A program made the position numbers and the translations under genes. The notes below the pieces were generated by a model. It saw nothing but the letters and a program-made list of their open reading frames with translations, made no database searches and was not told the DNA's origin. A stretch of 64,000 bases of DNA from Acidobacteriota bacterium (GTDB lineage Bacteria > Acidobacteriota > Blastocatellia > Pyrinomonadales > Pyrinomonadaceae). The stretch lies in assembly GCA_019639235.1 (NCBI GenBank), contig JAHBSG010000001.1, forward strand, positions 62,001-126,000, given 5' to 3'. Every line of letters starts with the position of its first letter. Position 1 is the stretch's first letter. Shown one piece after another: positions 18,802 to 26,451 of this stretch.

Positions 18802-19758
18802 CTAAGTAGCTGACCCGGTACAGAACCGGTGCATCCCGATCGCAACGAGCTTCGTCGTTCGGTCGTCGTGGTCGAAGTTTGGGTTCACTTCGCTGAATTC
18901 GACCAGCTTCGTATTTGCGAGCGAAGCCGCATATTTTACCAATTGAATGAACTCTCCGGCTCGCAACCCGAGCGGCGAAGGCGCCGAGGCTCCGGGAGCA
19001 TCGGCAGCCCGGACGGCGGACATGTCAAAACCAAAGAACGCCGAGATGCTCGAGCTATGCTTAATGAAGTTCAGCCGGATCTGCTCTTTGATCTCGGTGT
19101 CTGCACCAGCCCGCGACCTGAGCAGTTCGAGGCTGATGCGATGGACGCCGAGCTTTCGAATGTAGTCGTAATAGACCGGCGAGCAAAAGTGGCTCTGGAA
19201 ACCGACCTCGTAGAAATATTTCGGGTCAAGATGGCCTTCATCGAGCAACTGGCGAAATTGCGTGCCGCTGTTTCGCGGCTCGTCCGAGCGGACATCGATG
19301 TGCGAATCTACGTTTACCGCGATCCAATTCTCGGCTCCGAACGCCTCGGCCATTGCCATGCCGTCCGGGTACGAAATGTCCCCGCCGCCGCCGAGCACGA
19401 GCAGCCGCTTGCCGGCTTCGAGCACCGTCTTGGCGACCTCGCAGTGGGTCGCGTGGGTCTCTTCGAGCGTATCGCCGATACGCACGTCGCCGAGGTCAAA
19501 GACGCGGTTGCTTACGTTGAATGTCGTCAACTGGTAGAACTGCCTGCGGATCGCTTCCGGAGCACCTGCGGCTCCCTCGCGGCCTCCGCTTCTTCTTACG
19601 CCTTCATCCTGCGGGCAACCAATTATCACGATGTCGGCACTGTCAAAATCTTTCTCCTCGCGTCCGACAACATCGCCAAGCCGCGGGTCATTTCGGTCGC
19701 CGCGTGAGTAGAAAACGTCAGCATTCGGACGTTCCGTCAATCTAAAAATGTCAGCCAT
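18802..19758 (-). CDS. Arginase/ureohydrolase-superfamily protein with altered metal site
   Basis: The 318-residue product starts at MADIFRLTERPNADVF; the longer frame to 19821 would overlap the upstream small gene's end region. It has the ureohydrolase layout: GCPQDEGVRRSGGREGAAGA, then VLGGGGDISYP, then NVDSHIDVR, and FGFDMSAVRAADAPG. In active arginase or formimidoylglutamase the first motif holds a Mn-binding His (GGDH or GGGH). Here the aligned position is Gly/Asp, and the late DxD is DxS. The DxHxD motif is kept. It may belong to a divergent formimidoylglutamase-like branch or bind metal differently. Confidence 0.7.
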   Translation of the reverse strand: MADIFRLTERPNADVFYSRGDRNDPRLGDVVGREEKDFDSADIVIIGCPQDEGVRRSGGREGAAGAPEAIRRQFYQLTTFNVSNRVFDLGDVRIGDTLEETHATHCEVAKTVLEAGKRLLVLGGGGDISYPDGMAMAEAFGAENWIAVNVDSHIDVRSDEPRNSGTQFRQLLDEGHLDPKYFYEVGFQSHFCSPVYYDYIRKLGVHRISLELLRSRAGADTEIKEQIRLNFIKHSSSISAFFGFDMSAVRAADAPGASAPSPLGLRAGEFIQLVKYAASLANTKLVEFSEVNPNFDHDDRTTKLVAIGMHRFCTGSAT

Positions 19759-19793
19759 TATTCTCAAAAGTATTTTCTGAAACCGCGGAGGTG

Positions 19794-19994
19794 TCAACCC
19801 TTCGTCCCGCAACATTTGCACTCGAAGCCCTTTGAACTGCGGTCGATCGAAGCGTATCGCTCGTCCACGGCCTTGCGGATCGCCTCGCGGTCGTTCGAGT
19901 CGAAATACTCGTTGATCGCATTCACGAGTTCGAGTTTTTCGAGGTTTTGCAGGTTCAGGAAGCCATTGAAAACAACGGCGACATGTTCTTTCAT
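19794..19994 (-). CDS. Small Cys-tailed protein of unknown function
   Basis: The 66-residue protein starts MKEHVAVVFNGFLNLQNLEK and ends with a Cys cluster, FECKCCGTKG. AGGAGG lies about 10 bases before the ATG at 19994. The sequence is mostly helical and charged (NAINEYFDSNDREAIRKAV). The frame continues open far upstream, but only this segment looks like protein. It is followed after 35 bases by the arginase-like gene, so it may open that three-gene operon. The CxCC tail suggests metal or redox chemistry, without proof. Confidence 0.6.
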   Translation of the reverse strand: MKEHVAVVFNGFLNLQNLEKLELVNAINEYFDSNDREAIRKAVDERYASIDRSSKGFECKCCGTKG

Positions 19995-20037
19995 CGTGTT
20001 TGATCCTCCTTTTCTGTGAGCCGCGACACTTCTATGC

Positions 20038-20065
20038 TTTGCCTGGCTCCCAACGGATGTATAAT
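20038..20065 (+). promoter_or_regulatory. Candidate promoter, possibly giving a leaderless TPR mRNA
   Basis: A perfect TATAAT sits at 20060-20065, with TTTGCC (20038-20043) 16 bases upstream. Transcription would begin about 7 bases after the -10 box, at or next to the ATG at 20073. The earlier ATG (20064) lies inside the -10 box and could not then be translated. Confidence 0.45.
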
Positions 20066-20072
20066 GCCCGAG

Positions 20073-21119
20073 ATGGGCCAAATTGTCGCAACTGCAAAGC
20101 AATTTCTTCGATATCGCATCGTTGCCTTTATCGGATTTCTTGCGCTCGCAGGAGCGGTCGAAACAAGAGCCCAGGTTGACGATATCTGCGGCGAGTTCGG
20201 CTACATGGCAACGCTCGATGCCCCACGGCTGACGGCCCCATATGTTTACGGCCGTGTGCGGGTTGTCGGTTCGCCGCCCGCCGGAAAGGTGCCAAAGGTC
20301 GCTGTGACTTACTCGAACCGCAGCCAATCGCCCGAAAGGATCACGCTCGGGCGATCGGGTAATTACTGCTTCAGGCTGACGAACCGTAGCGACGGAATGT
20401 TGGTCGTCGATGTCGATGGCGTTGAGGTCGCGCGTCGCCAGGTGGCCTCTTTCGGCCCGCCCCAAGTGCGTGAGGACTTTGAAGTTTCGGTTGGCGATGG
20501 ATCGAACGCCGAGAGAACAGGCGTCATATCCTCGAAATATCTTTATCCGCGAAACGAGCGTACGGCTCCATTTTACAAGCAGGCGGCCGAGGCCGAAGCG
20601 GCGAAGGACCTCGCGGCCGCGACAAAGGCGTTGGAGGCCGTCGTCAGGGAGGACGCCAAGGACTTCGTTGGCTGGGGCTTGCTTGCGGGTGTCTTGCTTG
20701 AACGGAAGATGCTCAGCGAGGCGGATGCCGCCGTCCGCCGTTCGCTTGAACTGAAGGTCGAGTATGCTCCGGCGTGGCTGACGGCGGGCCGGATCCGCTC
20801 GGCGCAGAAGCAGTACGCCGCGGCGATCGAGATCTTCAAACACGCAGCCACGCTTGAGCCCAAGAATGCCCGCGTTCATCAACTGCTCGGCGAGGCCTAT
20901 CTTCTCGCTAAGCAGGGAACGCTCGGTGCTGAGGCGCTGAACAAAGCGATCGAGCTCGACCCGCTCGGGATGGCCGAACTGCATCTTCAACTCGCCCACC
21001 TTTACCAACTCGCCAAGGCCCCTGCGCTCGCCGCCGCCGAGTACAAGAAGTTTCTCGCTAAGATTCCCGATCATCCGGATAAAGCCAAGTTCGAAAAGTT
21101 CATTAAAGATAACCCGTGA
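20073..21119 (+). CDS. Exported TPR-repeat protein
   Basis: The roughly 348-residue protein begins MGQIVATAKQFLRYRIVAFI, with a hydrophobic signal region ending near VETRAQ. The middle, residues about 40-150, is beta-rich (AVTYSNRSQSPERITLG, NYCFRLTNRSDGMLVVDVDG) and resembles carboxypeptidase-regulatory-like modules. From about residue 165 there are four or more TPR units (EAVVREDAKDFVGWGLLAGV, SLELKVEYAPAWLTAGRI, HAATLEPKNARVHQLLGEAY, KAIELDPLGMAELHLQLAHL). TPRs mediate protein contacts; the partner is unknown. It stands alone before a long repeat-rich gap. Confidence 0.75.
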   Translation: MGQIVATAKQFLRYRIVAFIGFLALAGAVETRAQVDDICGEFGYMATLDAPRLTAPYVYGRVRVVGSPPAGKVPKVAVTYSNRSQSPERITLGRSGNYCFRLTNRSDGMLVVDVDGVEVARRQVASFGPPQVREDFEVSVGDGSNAERTGVISSKYLYPRNERTAPFYKQAAEAEAAKDLAAATKALEAVVREDAKDFVGWGLLAGVLLERKMLSEADAAVRRSLELKVEYAPAWLTAGRIRSAQKQYAAAIEIFKHAATLEPKNARVHQLLGEAYLLAKQGTLGAEALNKAIELDPLGMAELHLQLAHLYQLAKAPALAAAEYKKFLAKIPDHPDKAKFEKFIKDNP

Positions 21120-21156
21120 CCTCCTGCGTTTCATTTTTTGCGGAGACCGCACGTTT

Positions 21157-21219
21157 CTGAAGCGGGTGAAACGGATGAAAGAAATGAAACGCCTGAAGCA
21201 CTTGAAACGCGTGAAACGA
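21157..21219. repeat. 9-bp-period imperfect array, NTGAAACGN type
   Basis: Seven consecutive 9-base units (such as gtgaaacgg, atgaaacgc, ttgaaacgc) follow the pattern NTGAA(A/G)(C/G)NN. Confidence 0.8.
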
Positions 21220-21368
21220 TCTGTTGTTTTGAGTCCCGGCTTCAGCCGGCCGATTGCTGGTCCGGATACCGCATTCCCAAATCGCCGATGAGCCCTTGCT
21301 GACGCTCGGGCCTCCGACACGGCATTCCGCATTTCTTGGTGTTCTGTTTTTTCCGGACATCGCGCGTT

Positions 21369-21476
21369 CGCGGAAACGCCGGAAACACCGCGAACACCGC
21401 GAACATCGCGAACAACGGAAACATCGCGAACATCTGGGACGGATGGGACAAATGGGACAAACATGACATCTGGAAC
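21369..21476. repeat. 9-bp-period imperfect array, CGCGAAC/TGGGAC type
   Basis: Twelve consecutive 9-base units nearly all end in AAC or GAC (accgcgaac twice in a row, atcgcgaac twice, then atctgggac, ggatgggac, aaatgggac). The array drifts from a CGCGAAC core to a TGGGAC core. Confidence 0.85.
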
Positions 21477-21904
21477 AAGCGGCCGGGCCGGGAGATCTGT
21501 GTTGTGGGATTTGGGATTTCGGATTGGCATCTTCGCATTGTCAATTGTTAATTGGATCATTGTAAATTGGTTAAAAATGGATATTGGCCTTTGGGCTTGG
21601 AGTTTTGGTCTTTGGCATCCTTTCGCATCCTGACTACTGGCTACTGGATTCCGGCTTTCGGCTTCCGGCTAACAGCTAATGGCTAATGGCTTAGAGCTTA
21701 TCGCAAAAAATATCCGGCCTCTGCGATCTCTGCGGCCTCTGCGTTTAATGACTACGTTCCCGAAAAGTCGCAAAGCCCCTGCAAAGTTTCGGCTCTAAGA
21801 ACAATTGACGATTTACGATTCACCAACCTCCGCCGTCCATTCTCCTAGGCCTTGAACCCAAAGTGAACGGCGATCCGTCAGGAATGGAAGATATGGATGA
21901 TATA

Positions 21905-21949
21905 GAAGTTTTGGAAAGTTTCGAAAGTTGCGAGAGTTGGGAAGTTTGG
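21905..21949. repeat. 9-bp-period imperfect array, GAAAGTTNG type
   Basis: Five 9-base units: gaagttttg, gaaagtttc, gaaagttgc, gagagttgg, gaagtttgg. Confidence 0.7.
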
Positions 21950-22447
21950 AACACCGGGTTTCGAATTCCGAAAGCTCACCTTCTAATAAAGGAGTGGAGA
22001 TTCGGCAGTGAATTCCGTCTTCATCCTTAAGGAGACACCTCCCAACAGGTCGGGTTTCCGCCTGTGAGTTCCGGATTCATCGTTCATCATTTTTCGTACG
22101 CCCTTGCTGACGCGCGGGCTTCTGCAACGGAGCCCTCCCTTACGGTCGGGTCTCGGACGCGGGATACCGCATTTGATTAAACGCCCTTGCTGAGGCGCGG
22201 GCCTGTGCAAGGTGCTCCCTTGATGACTCGCGGGCTGCTGCATTCTAAACTCCGAATTCCGCATTCCGAATTCCGTATTTAGATGAGCCCTTCCTCACGG
22301 TCGGGCCTCGGACACGGCGGGAAACTGACACGGCGGGAGCGGAGATCGTCGTGTTATTGTGACAGGAGATTACGACCTAAGACGGACGTGGGTGTGACGA
22401 GCCGCGGTGTTGTAATAGAATCGCGGGGTGCGGCTAAGCGAGGCGAG

Positions 22448-23008
22448 ATGGGCGTGAAGCGGGTGTTTTTGGCGGTCGATGTGCCGGCTGCGGTTCGGGA
22501 GGCGGCGGCGAGGTATTCTGCGGGTTTGAGGCGGCAGTTTCCGGGCGCTCGGGTCAGTTGGGTCCGGGCTGAGAACCTGCATATAACGCTGCGCTTCTAT
22601 GGCGAGGTTGAAGAGGCGAGGCTTCCGGCGATAGCCAATGTTGCGAGATCTGCGGCGGCCGCAGCCGGACCGTTCAGCATCGAGGTTGGCGATCCGGGAA
22701 GCTTTGGGACCAAGGTGCTGTTCCTTTCGATACACGACGACAAAGGCAAACTGCGGCATTTGAATGCTGAGATCGAGGCGGCGTCTGCTGCAGCCGGCCT
22801 AAAGGCGGAGCGGCTGACCTTCAAGCCGCACTTAACGCTCGCCAGGATACGGTCGGGCAAAGGCGTCGGGCCGCTGGTCGAGGCGTTTCTGGGTGAAGAC
22901 TTTGCGGCGATCGAGTTTGAGGTTGGGGAGATGGTGCTTTATGAGAGCCGGCTTTCGCCTGCCGGCTCGCAATATCTGGCAATTGAGCGTTTTCCGCTCG
23001 GCGGATGA
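22448..23008 (+). CDS. thpR: RNA 2',3'-cyclic phosphodiesterase
   Basis: This is a 2H-phosphoesterase that opens 2',3'-cyclic phosphates on RNA ends. The 186-residue protein has both HxTx motifs, HITLRF and HLTLAR, about 85 residues apart. The start at MGVKRVFLAVDV matches the family; upstream in-frame codons run through the intergenic repeat region and are not coding. It converges on the glutathione peroxidase gene with no bases between the two stops. Confidence 0.92.
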   Translation: MGVKRVFLAVDVPAAVREAAARYSAGLRRQFPGARVSWVRAENLHITLRFYGEVEEARLPAIANVARSAAAAAGPFSIEVGDPGSFGTKVLFLSIHDDKGKLRHLNAEIEAASAAAGLKAERLTFKPHLTLARIRSGKGVGPLVEAFLGEDFAAIEFEVGEMVLYESRLSPAGSQYLAIERFPLGG

Positions 23009-23620
23009 TCACTTTGCGAGGGCGGCCTCGAGCTTTTCGATCACTTCAGCATCGGTCGGGACCGTCCGCGGCGAGAACCGCGCAATGATCTTGCCCTCGC
23101 GGTCGGCGAGGAACTTTTCGAAATTCCAAGTGATGTCGCCGTCAAAGCCCGGGTTCGTCTCCGGATGCGTCAGGAAGCGATAGAGCGGGTGCTGGTCCGT
23201 GCCCTTGACCGAGATCTTCGAGAACATAGGGAAGCCGACGTTGTAATTAAGCGAGCAAAATTCCTTGATCTCGGCCTCGGTGCCGGGTTCCTGGCCCATG
23301 AAATTGTTGGCCGGGAAACCGAGGACCGTGAAGCCGCGGTCCTTGTATTTGTCGTAGATGGCCTGGAGCCCCTCATATTGAGGCGTCAGCCCGCAGCGGC
23401 TCGCGACGTTGACCAACATAACGACATTGCCTTTGTATTTTTCGAGGCTGATATCATTGCCGTCGATGTCCTTCATTGTGAATTCGTACATTCCTTTCTC
23501 CTTTACGGGCTCGGACGGCGAGGGATTGAAGATAAATCCGCACTTATAGGCGGCGGCCACCAGACCCGCCGCACCGACCGCGACCAAAACCAAAATGATC
23601 TTAAGCATTACTCTCATCAC
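23009..23620 (-). CDS. Glutathione peroxidase-like protein, membrane-anchored or exported
   Basis: This thiol peroxidase reduces peroxides, usually with thioredoxin as donor in Cys-type members. The 203 residues start with a hydrophobic segment (about residues 5-25), so it is anchored or exported. The catalytic block reads NVASRCGLTPQYEGL, with Cys in place of selenocysteine. The second block FPANNFMGQEPG supplies the Gln/Asn, and WNFEKFL supplies the Trp/Asn of the tetrad. The gene lies just downstream of the SPFH gene on the same strand, 30 bases apart. Confidence 0.92.
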   Translation of the reverse strand: MMRVMLKIILVLVAVGAAGLVAAAYKCGFIFNPSPSEPVKEKGMYEFTMKDIDGNDISLEKYKGNVVMLVNVASRCGLTPQYEGLQAIYDKYKDRGFTVLGFPANNFMGQEPGTEAEIKEFCSLNYNVGFPMFSKISVKGTDQHPLYRFLTHPETNPGFDGDITWNFEKFLADREGKIIARFSPRTVPTDAEVIEKLEAALAK

Positions 23621-23650
23621 TTCGCCCGCCGCCGGACAGCGGATTCGTGC

Positions 23651-24667
23651 CTAGCGGTTCAGCTCACGCGGCGTCCGCGGTGTCGGGGGAAGCTCTTCTT
23701 TCTTTTCGCCGGTTTCGGCAAAGACCTCCTTGAGCATTCCGACGCTCGAGAGCATCGCCGTGGTCTCCATCGGCATAAAGATGACCTTCGAGTTCTGCGT
23801 CCGGGTCATATCGCGAAGCGATTCGATGTAGCGGGCTGTGATCAGGTACTGTGCCGTCTGATCGGAACTGCCGATAACGCCGGCTATCTGTTTGATCGCC
23901 TGTGCTTCGGCGTTTGCTGCCACGAGTCTTGCCTGGGCGGCTCCTTCGGCGTCAAGGATGGCGGATTGCTTGTTACCCTCGGAGCGCGTAACGGCGGCTT
24001 GCTTTTCGCCCTCGGCACGCGTGATCGCAGCCTGCTTGTCGCCCTCGGCCTGCAGGATGAGAGCACGACGGTTCCGCTCGGCGGTCATCTGCTTTTCCAT
24101 CGTGATGCGGACATCCTCGGGCGGATTGATGTTCTTGACGTCAACGCGGGTGACCTTAACGCCCCATTTGTCCGTCGCTTCGTCGAGGATCAGCCGGAGC
24201 TTTGAATTGATCTGCTCACGCGAAGAAAGCGTGTGGTCGAGGTCCATCTCGCCCATGACGGAGCGCATTCCGGTGATGGTCAGCTGGACGATACCGCCAA
24301 CGAGGTCCGCAACCTCATAAACGGCTTTGGCCGGGTCGATGATCTGCCAATAGACGACCGAATCGACGTTGATCGTAACGTTGTCGCGGGTGATGACCGG
24401 CTGCGGCGGAAGGTCGATGTATTGCTCGCGGAGGTCGATGGACGTCAGCCCGGGCCGGACGTTGGTCCAATAGACCGCACGGGGAGACTCAAAGAACGGA
24501 ATGATGATGTTCAAGCCGCTCTGTGCCGTCCGGTGAAAACGGCCGAGCCTTTCGATGAGCAAAACGCTCGATTGCGGCACGATCTTTATCGTCCGCCACG
24601 CTATCGTAAGAAAGGCAATGCCCAAGAAGATGAGAAAGATCAATCCAAATCCGGCAAGTGGGTCCAT
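23651..24667 (-). CDS. SPFH/Band-7 stomatin-like membrane protein
   Basis: The 338-residue protein has one N-terminal membrane helix (about residues 7-27) and a Band-7 domain (VPQSSVLLIERLGRF, PQPVITRDNVTINVDSVVYW, ITGMRSVMGEMDLD). A coiled-coil follows with repeated QAEGDKQAAITRAEGEKQAA units. Such proteins form large oligomers in membrane microdomains and often regulate FtsH-type proteases (QmcA/HflKC-like). No nfeD partner is adjacent. It may share a transcript with the downstream peroxidase. Confidence 0.9.
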   Translation of the reverse strand: MDPLAGFGLIFLIFLGIAFLTIAWRTIKIVPQSSVLLIERLGRFHRTAQSGLNIIIPFFESPRAVYWTNVRPGLTSIDLREQYIDLPPQPVITRDNVTINVDSVVYWQIIDPAKAVYEVADLVGGIVQLTITGMRSVMGEMDLDHTLSSREQINSKLRLILDEATDKWGVKVTRVDVKNINPPEDVRITMEKQMTAERNRRALILQAEGDKQAAITRAEGEKQAAVTRSEGNKQSAILDAEGAAQARLVAANAEAQAIKQIAGVIGSSDQTAQYLITARYIESLRDMTRTQNSKVIFMPMETTAMLSSVGMLKEVFAETGEKKEELPPTPRTPRELNR

Positions 24668-24997
24668 TTGAAACCTCCGCGAAAGTTATTTAGCCAGATT
24701 ATAACCAATTAGTAATCAGCCGTATAGACTTGTGGGAGCGAATCCGATGGTTCGGTGTCCTGCCGATGGCGGTATTGGCGTCTATTTTAATGAGAGCACG
24801 CGGCGGGCCATGATACGAAAAAGAATCCGGCAACGCGTATCAAGGTGGAATAAATGGAACCCGGCGAGGGTTAAGAACGTTAGAAAGTTCAGAAGTTTTC
24901 ATAAACGGAAGGAACGCTCGGAAAGGCACAGTACGCATACCTTAAACCTTCATTGATCGTCCTCAGATCGTCTTCATAAACCAACCATTGTCTTTCC

Positions 24998-25020
24998 GGG
25001 CGGCCCGACCGCCCTTTTTT
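24998..25020 (+). terminator. Orphan rho-independent terminator
   Basis: GGGCGG (24998-25003), loop CCCGA, CCGCCC (25009-25014), then six T. It points rightward, but the nearest plus-strand gene upstream is thpR, 2 kb away. It could end an unannotated short transcript. Confidence 0.75.
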
Positions 25021-25142
25021 GTTTTGCCACGGAGGGCTCGGAGGAAAGGAGGTTGGTTTCCGAGGTTTCACTTTGAACGTCCAAATTTTGAGTATTGCGA
25101 CAGTTCGGTTCGCAGAAGTTACTCAATTGTTAGGAATTGGCT

Positions 25143-25148
25143 TATAAT
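25143..25148 (+). promoter_or_regulatory. -10 box close to the threonine ammonia-lyase start
   Basis: A perfect TATAAT ends 10 bases before the ATG at 25159, which would leave a 5' leader of only a few bases. No Shine-Dalgarno sequence lies in that gap. A matching -35 box at normal spacing is not clear. Confidence 0.4.
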
Positions 25149-25158
25149 CTCCCGGTCT

Positions 25159-26382
25159 ATGCCGGTGGAAATAAAGGACATCGAAGCCGCTCGCGAACTG
25201 CTCGCGGGCGTTATCACACGCACTCCGACGCTCCATGACGGGCGGATGTCAGAAACGATCCATGCGAACGCGTGGGTCAAGGCGGAGTGCCTGCAGAAGA
25301 GCGGTTCGTTCAAGATCCGCGGTGCCTATAACAAGATCTCAAGGCTTTCGGATGAAGAGAAGCAGCGCGGTGTCATCACGGCCTCGGCGGGAAATCACGC
25401 TCAGGGCGTTGGCCTTGCGGCGAAACTCCACGGCATTCGGGCGACGATCGTGCTGCCGGAATTTGCTCCGCTGACGAAGATAATGGCGACGCGGGCTCTC
25501 GGGGCCGAAGTGATAATGCATGGCCAGAGCTTTGACGAAGCCGTGGCGTATTCCCGCGGGCTTGGCGAGGAACGCGGGCTGACGTACGTCCATGCGTTTG
25601 ACGACGACCACGTGATCGCAGGGCAGGGAACGATCGGGTTTGAGATCGCCGAGGACCTGCCGAATGCGAACGTCATCGTCGTGCCGATCGGCGGCGGCGG
25701 CGTTTGTTCGGGAGTTGCCATCGCGGCGAAGCATTTATTGCCGGGAGTGAAGGTTTACGGCGTTCAGGCAAAGAACGTCGCGTCAATGCGAGTCTCGATC
25801 GAGGCCGGCGAACCGATCGAGGTGCCGCATCAATCGACGATCGCGGACGGTATCGCGATCAAAAGGCCGGCCGAGCGAACGCTGAACATCATTCGCGAAT
25901 ATGTTGACGAGATCGTCGAGGTGACCGAGGAAGAGATCGCGGCGGCCATTTACCATCTTGCGCAGAACACGCGGTTGGTCGTTGAAGGAGCCGGTGCGGC
26001 CGGTGCCGCGGCGTTGCTCGCGGGGCGGATCAAGGTGGCGAGCGATGATACCGTTTGCTCGGTGCTTTGCGGCGGAAATATCGACGGAAATTTGCTTGCT
26101 CGTGTGATCGAGCAGGTCTTGGTCCGCAACGGCCGCTACATCATTTTGAGGATACTTGTGCCGGACAGGCCGGGCTCACTTGCCGGAATGCTCAAGATCG
26201 TTGCCGAGGAGCACGCGAATGTGATCGAGGTTTATCACCAGCGGGCGATCTGGCTTGCGCCGCTCGGGAGTGTAGGCATCGAAGTGATACTCGAGGTCCG
26301 CGATGCGGAACACGGCGAGCAGGTTCACCAACGGCTTACCGATGCAGGCTATTATGCAGAGCATGTTAAAGGCGATTGGTAA
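25159..26382 (+). CDS. ilvA: Threonine ammonia-lyase with C-terminal ACT domain
   Basis: This PLP enzyme deaminates threonine to 2-oxobutanoate for isoleucine synthesis or threonine breakdown. The 407-residue form has the PLP lysine in SGSFKIRGAYNK, the glycine loop VPIGGGGVCSG and the serine-region block VLCGGNIDG. One C-terminal ACT domain (YIILRILVPDRPGSLAG) follows. This single-ACT, roughly 400-residue layout resembles catabolic TdcB-like enzymes more than the 510-residue biosynthetic IlvA, so the symbol is tentative. The start MPVEIKDIEAARELL is chosen because upstream codons are not protein-like. Confidence 0.9.
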   Translation: MPVEIKDIEAARELLAGVITRTPTLHDGRMSETIHANAWVKAECLQKSGSFKIRGAYNKISRLSDEEKQRGVITASAGNHAQGVGLAAKLHGIRATIVLPEFAPLTKIMATRALGAEVIMHGQSFDEAVAYSRGLGEERGLTYVHAFDDDHVIAGQGTIGFEIAEDLPNANVIVVPIGGGGVCSGVAIAAKHLLPGVKVYGVQAKNVASMRVSIEAGEPIEVPHQSTIADGIAIKRPAERTLNIIREYVDEIVEVTEEEIAAAIYHLAQNTRLVVEGAGAAGAAALLAGRIKVASDDTVCSVLCGGNIDGNLLARVIEQVLVRNGRYIILRILVPDRPGSLAGMLKIVAEEHANVIEVYHQRAIWLAPLGSVGIEVILEVRDAEHGEQVHQRLTDAGYYAEHVKGDW

Positions 26383-26410
26383 TTTAACGTTCGATCGAAA
26401 AATGAAAAAA

Positions 26411-26434
26411 GGCGGCTTGCGGGCCGCCCTTTTT
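26411..26434. terminator. Bidirectional terminator between ilvA and the DHS-like gene
   Basis: GGCGGC (26411-26416) pairs with GCCGCC (26423-26428). There is an A-run on the left and a T-run on the right, so it serves both converging genes. Confidence 0.85.
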
Positions 26435-26451
26435 ATTTTGCTGTTCGTAGT

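Larger units (their letters stand above)
21291..22317. repeat. Dispersed ~31-bp repeat, six degenerate copies
   Basis: Copies of the type agCCCTTGCTGACGcgCGGGCtTctGcaac occur at about 21291-21322, 22101-22130, 22131-22162, 22182-22211, 22213-22243 and 22286-22317. Each begins near GCCC and has GGGC about 12 bases later, so it could form a short hairpin. A variant reads CCCTTCCTCACGGTCGGGCCTCGG. Copies are absent from the surrounding genes. Confidence 0.7.
21120..22447. other. Gene-free, repeat-rich intergenic region
   Basis: No credible gene was found in these 1.3 kb. Long open frames here translate into Val-, Arg/Phe- or His/Pro-rich nonsense that mirrors the DNA repeats. The region holds three 9-bp-period arrays, several copies of a roughly 31-bp dispersed repeat, and runs of near-repeats such as GACTACTGGCTACTGG. 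Confidence 0.75.
24668..25158. other. Intergenic region with orphan terminator
   Basis: There is no convincing gene in these 491 bases. They contain a good plus-strand terminator at 24998-25020 with no plus-strand gene before it, and a TATAAT box directly before the threonine ammonia-lyase start. Confidence 0.6.

Noticed and set aside
19794..21560. A 588-codon open frame on the minus strand
   Set aside because: Most of it is antisense to the TPR gene or runs through 9-bp repeats and encodes Val/Arg/Phe-rich nonsense. Only the last 66 codons look like a gene and are listed separately.
21120..22447. CRISPR-like array in the repeat-rich gap
   Set aside because: Units are only 9 bases and contiguous, and the 31-bp copies are degenerate and unevenly spaced, with no cas genes.
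24732..24956. A 74-codon plus-strand frame before the orphan terminator
   Set aside because: It is Arg/Lys-rich without domain pattern or ribosome-binding site. A non-coding transcript is the better explanation.
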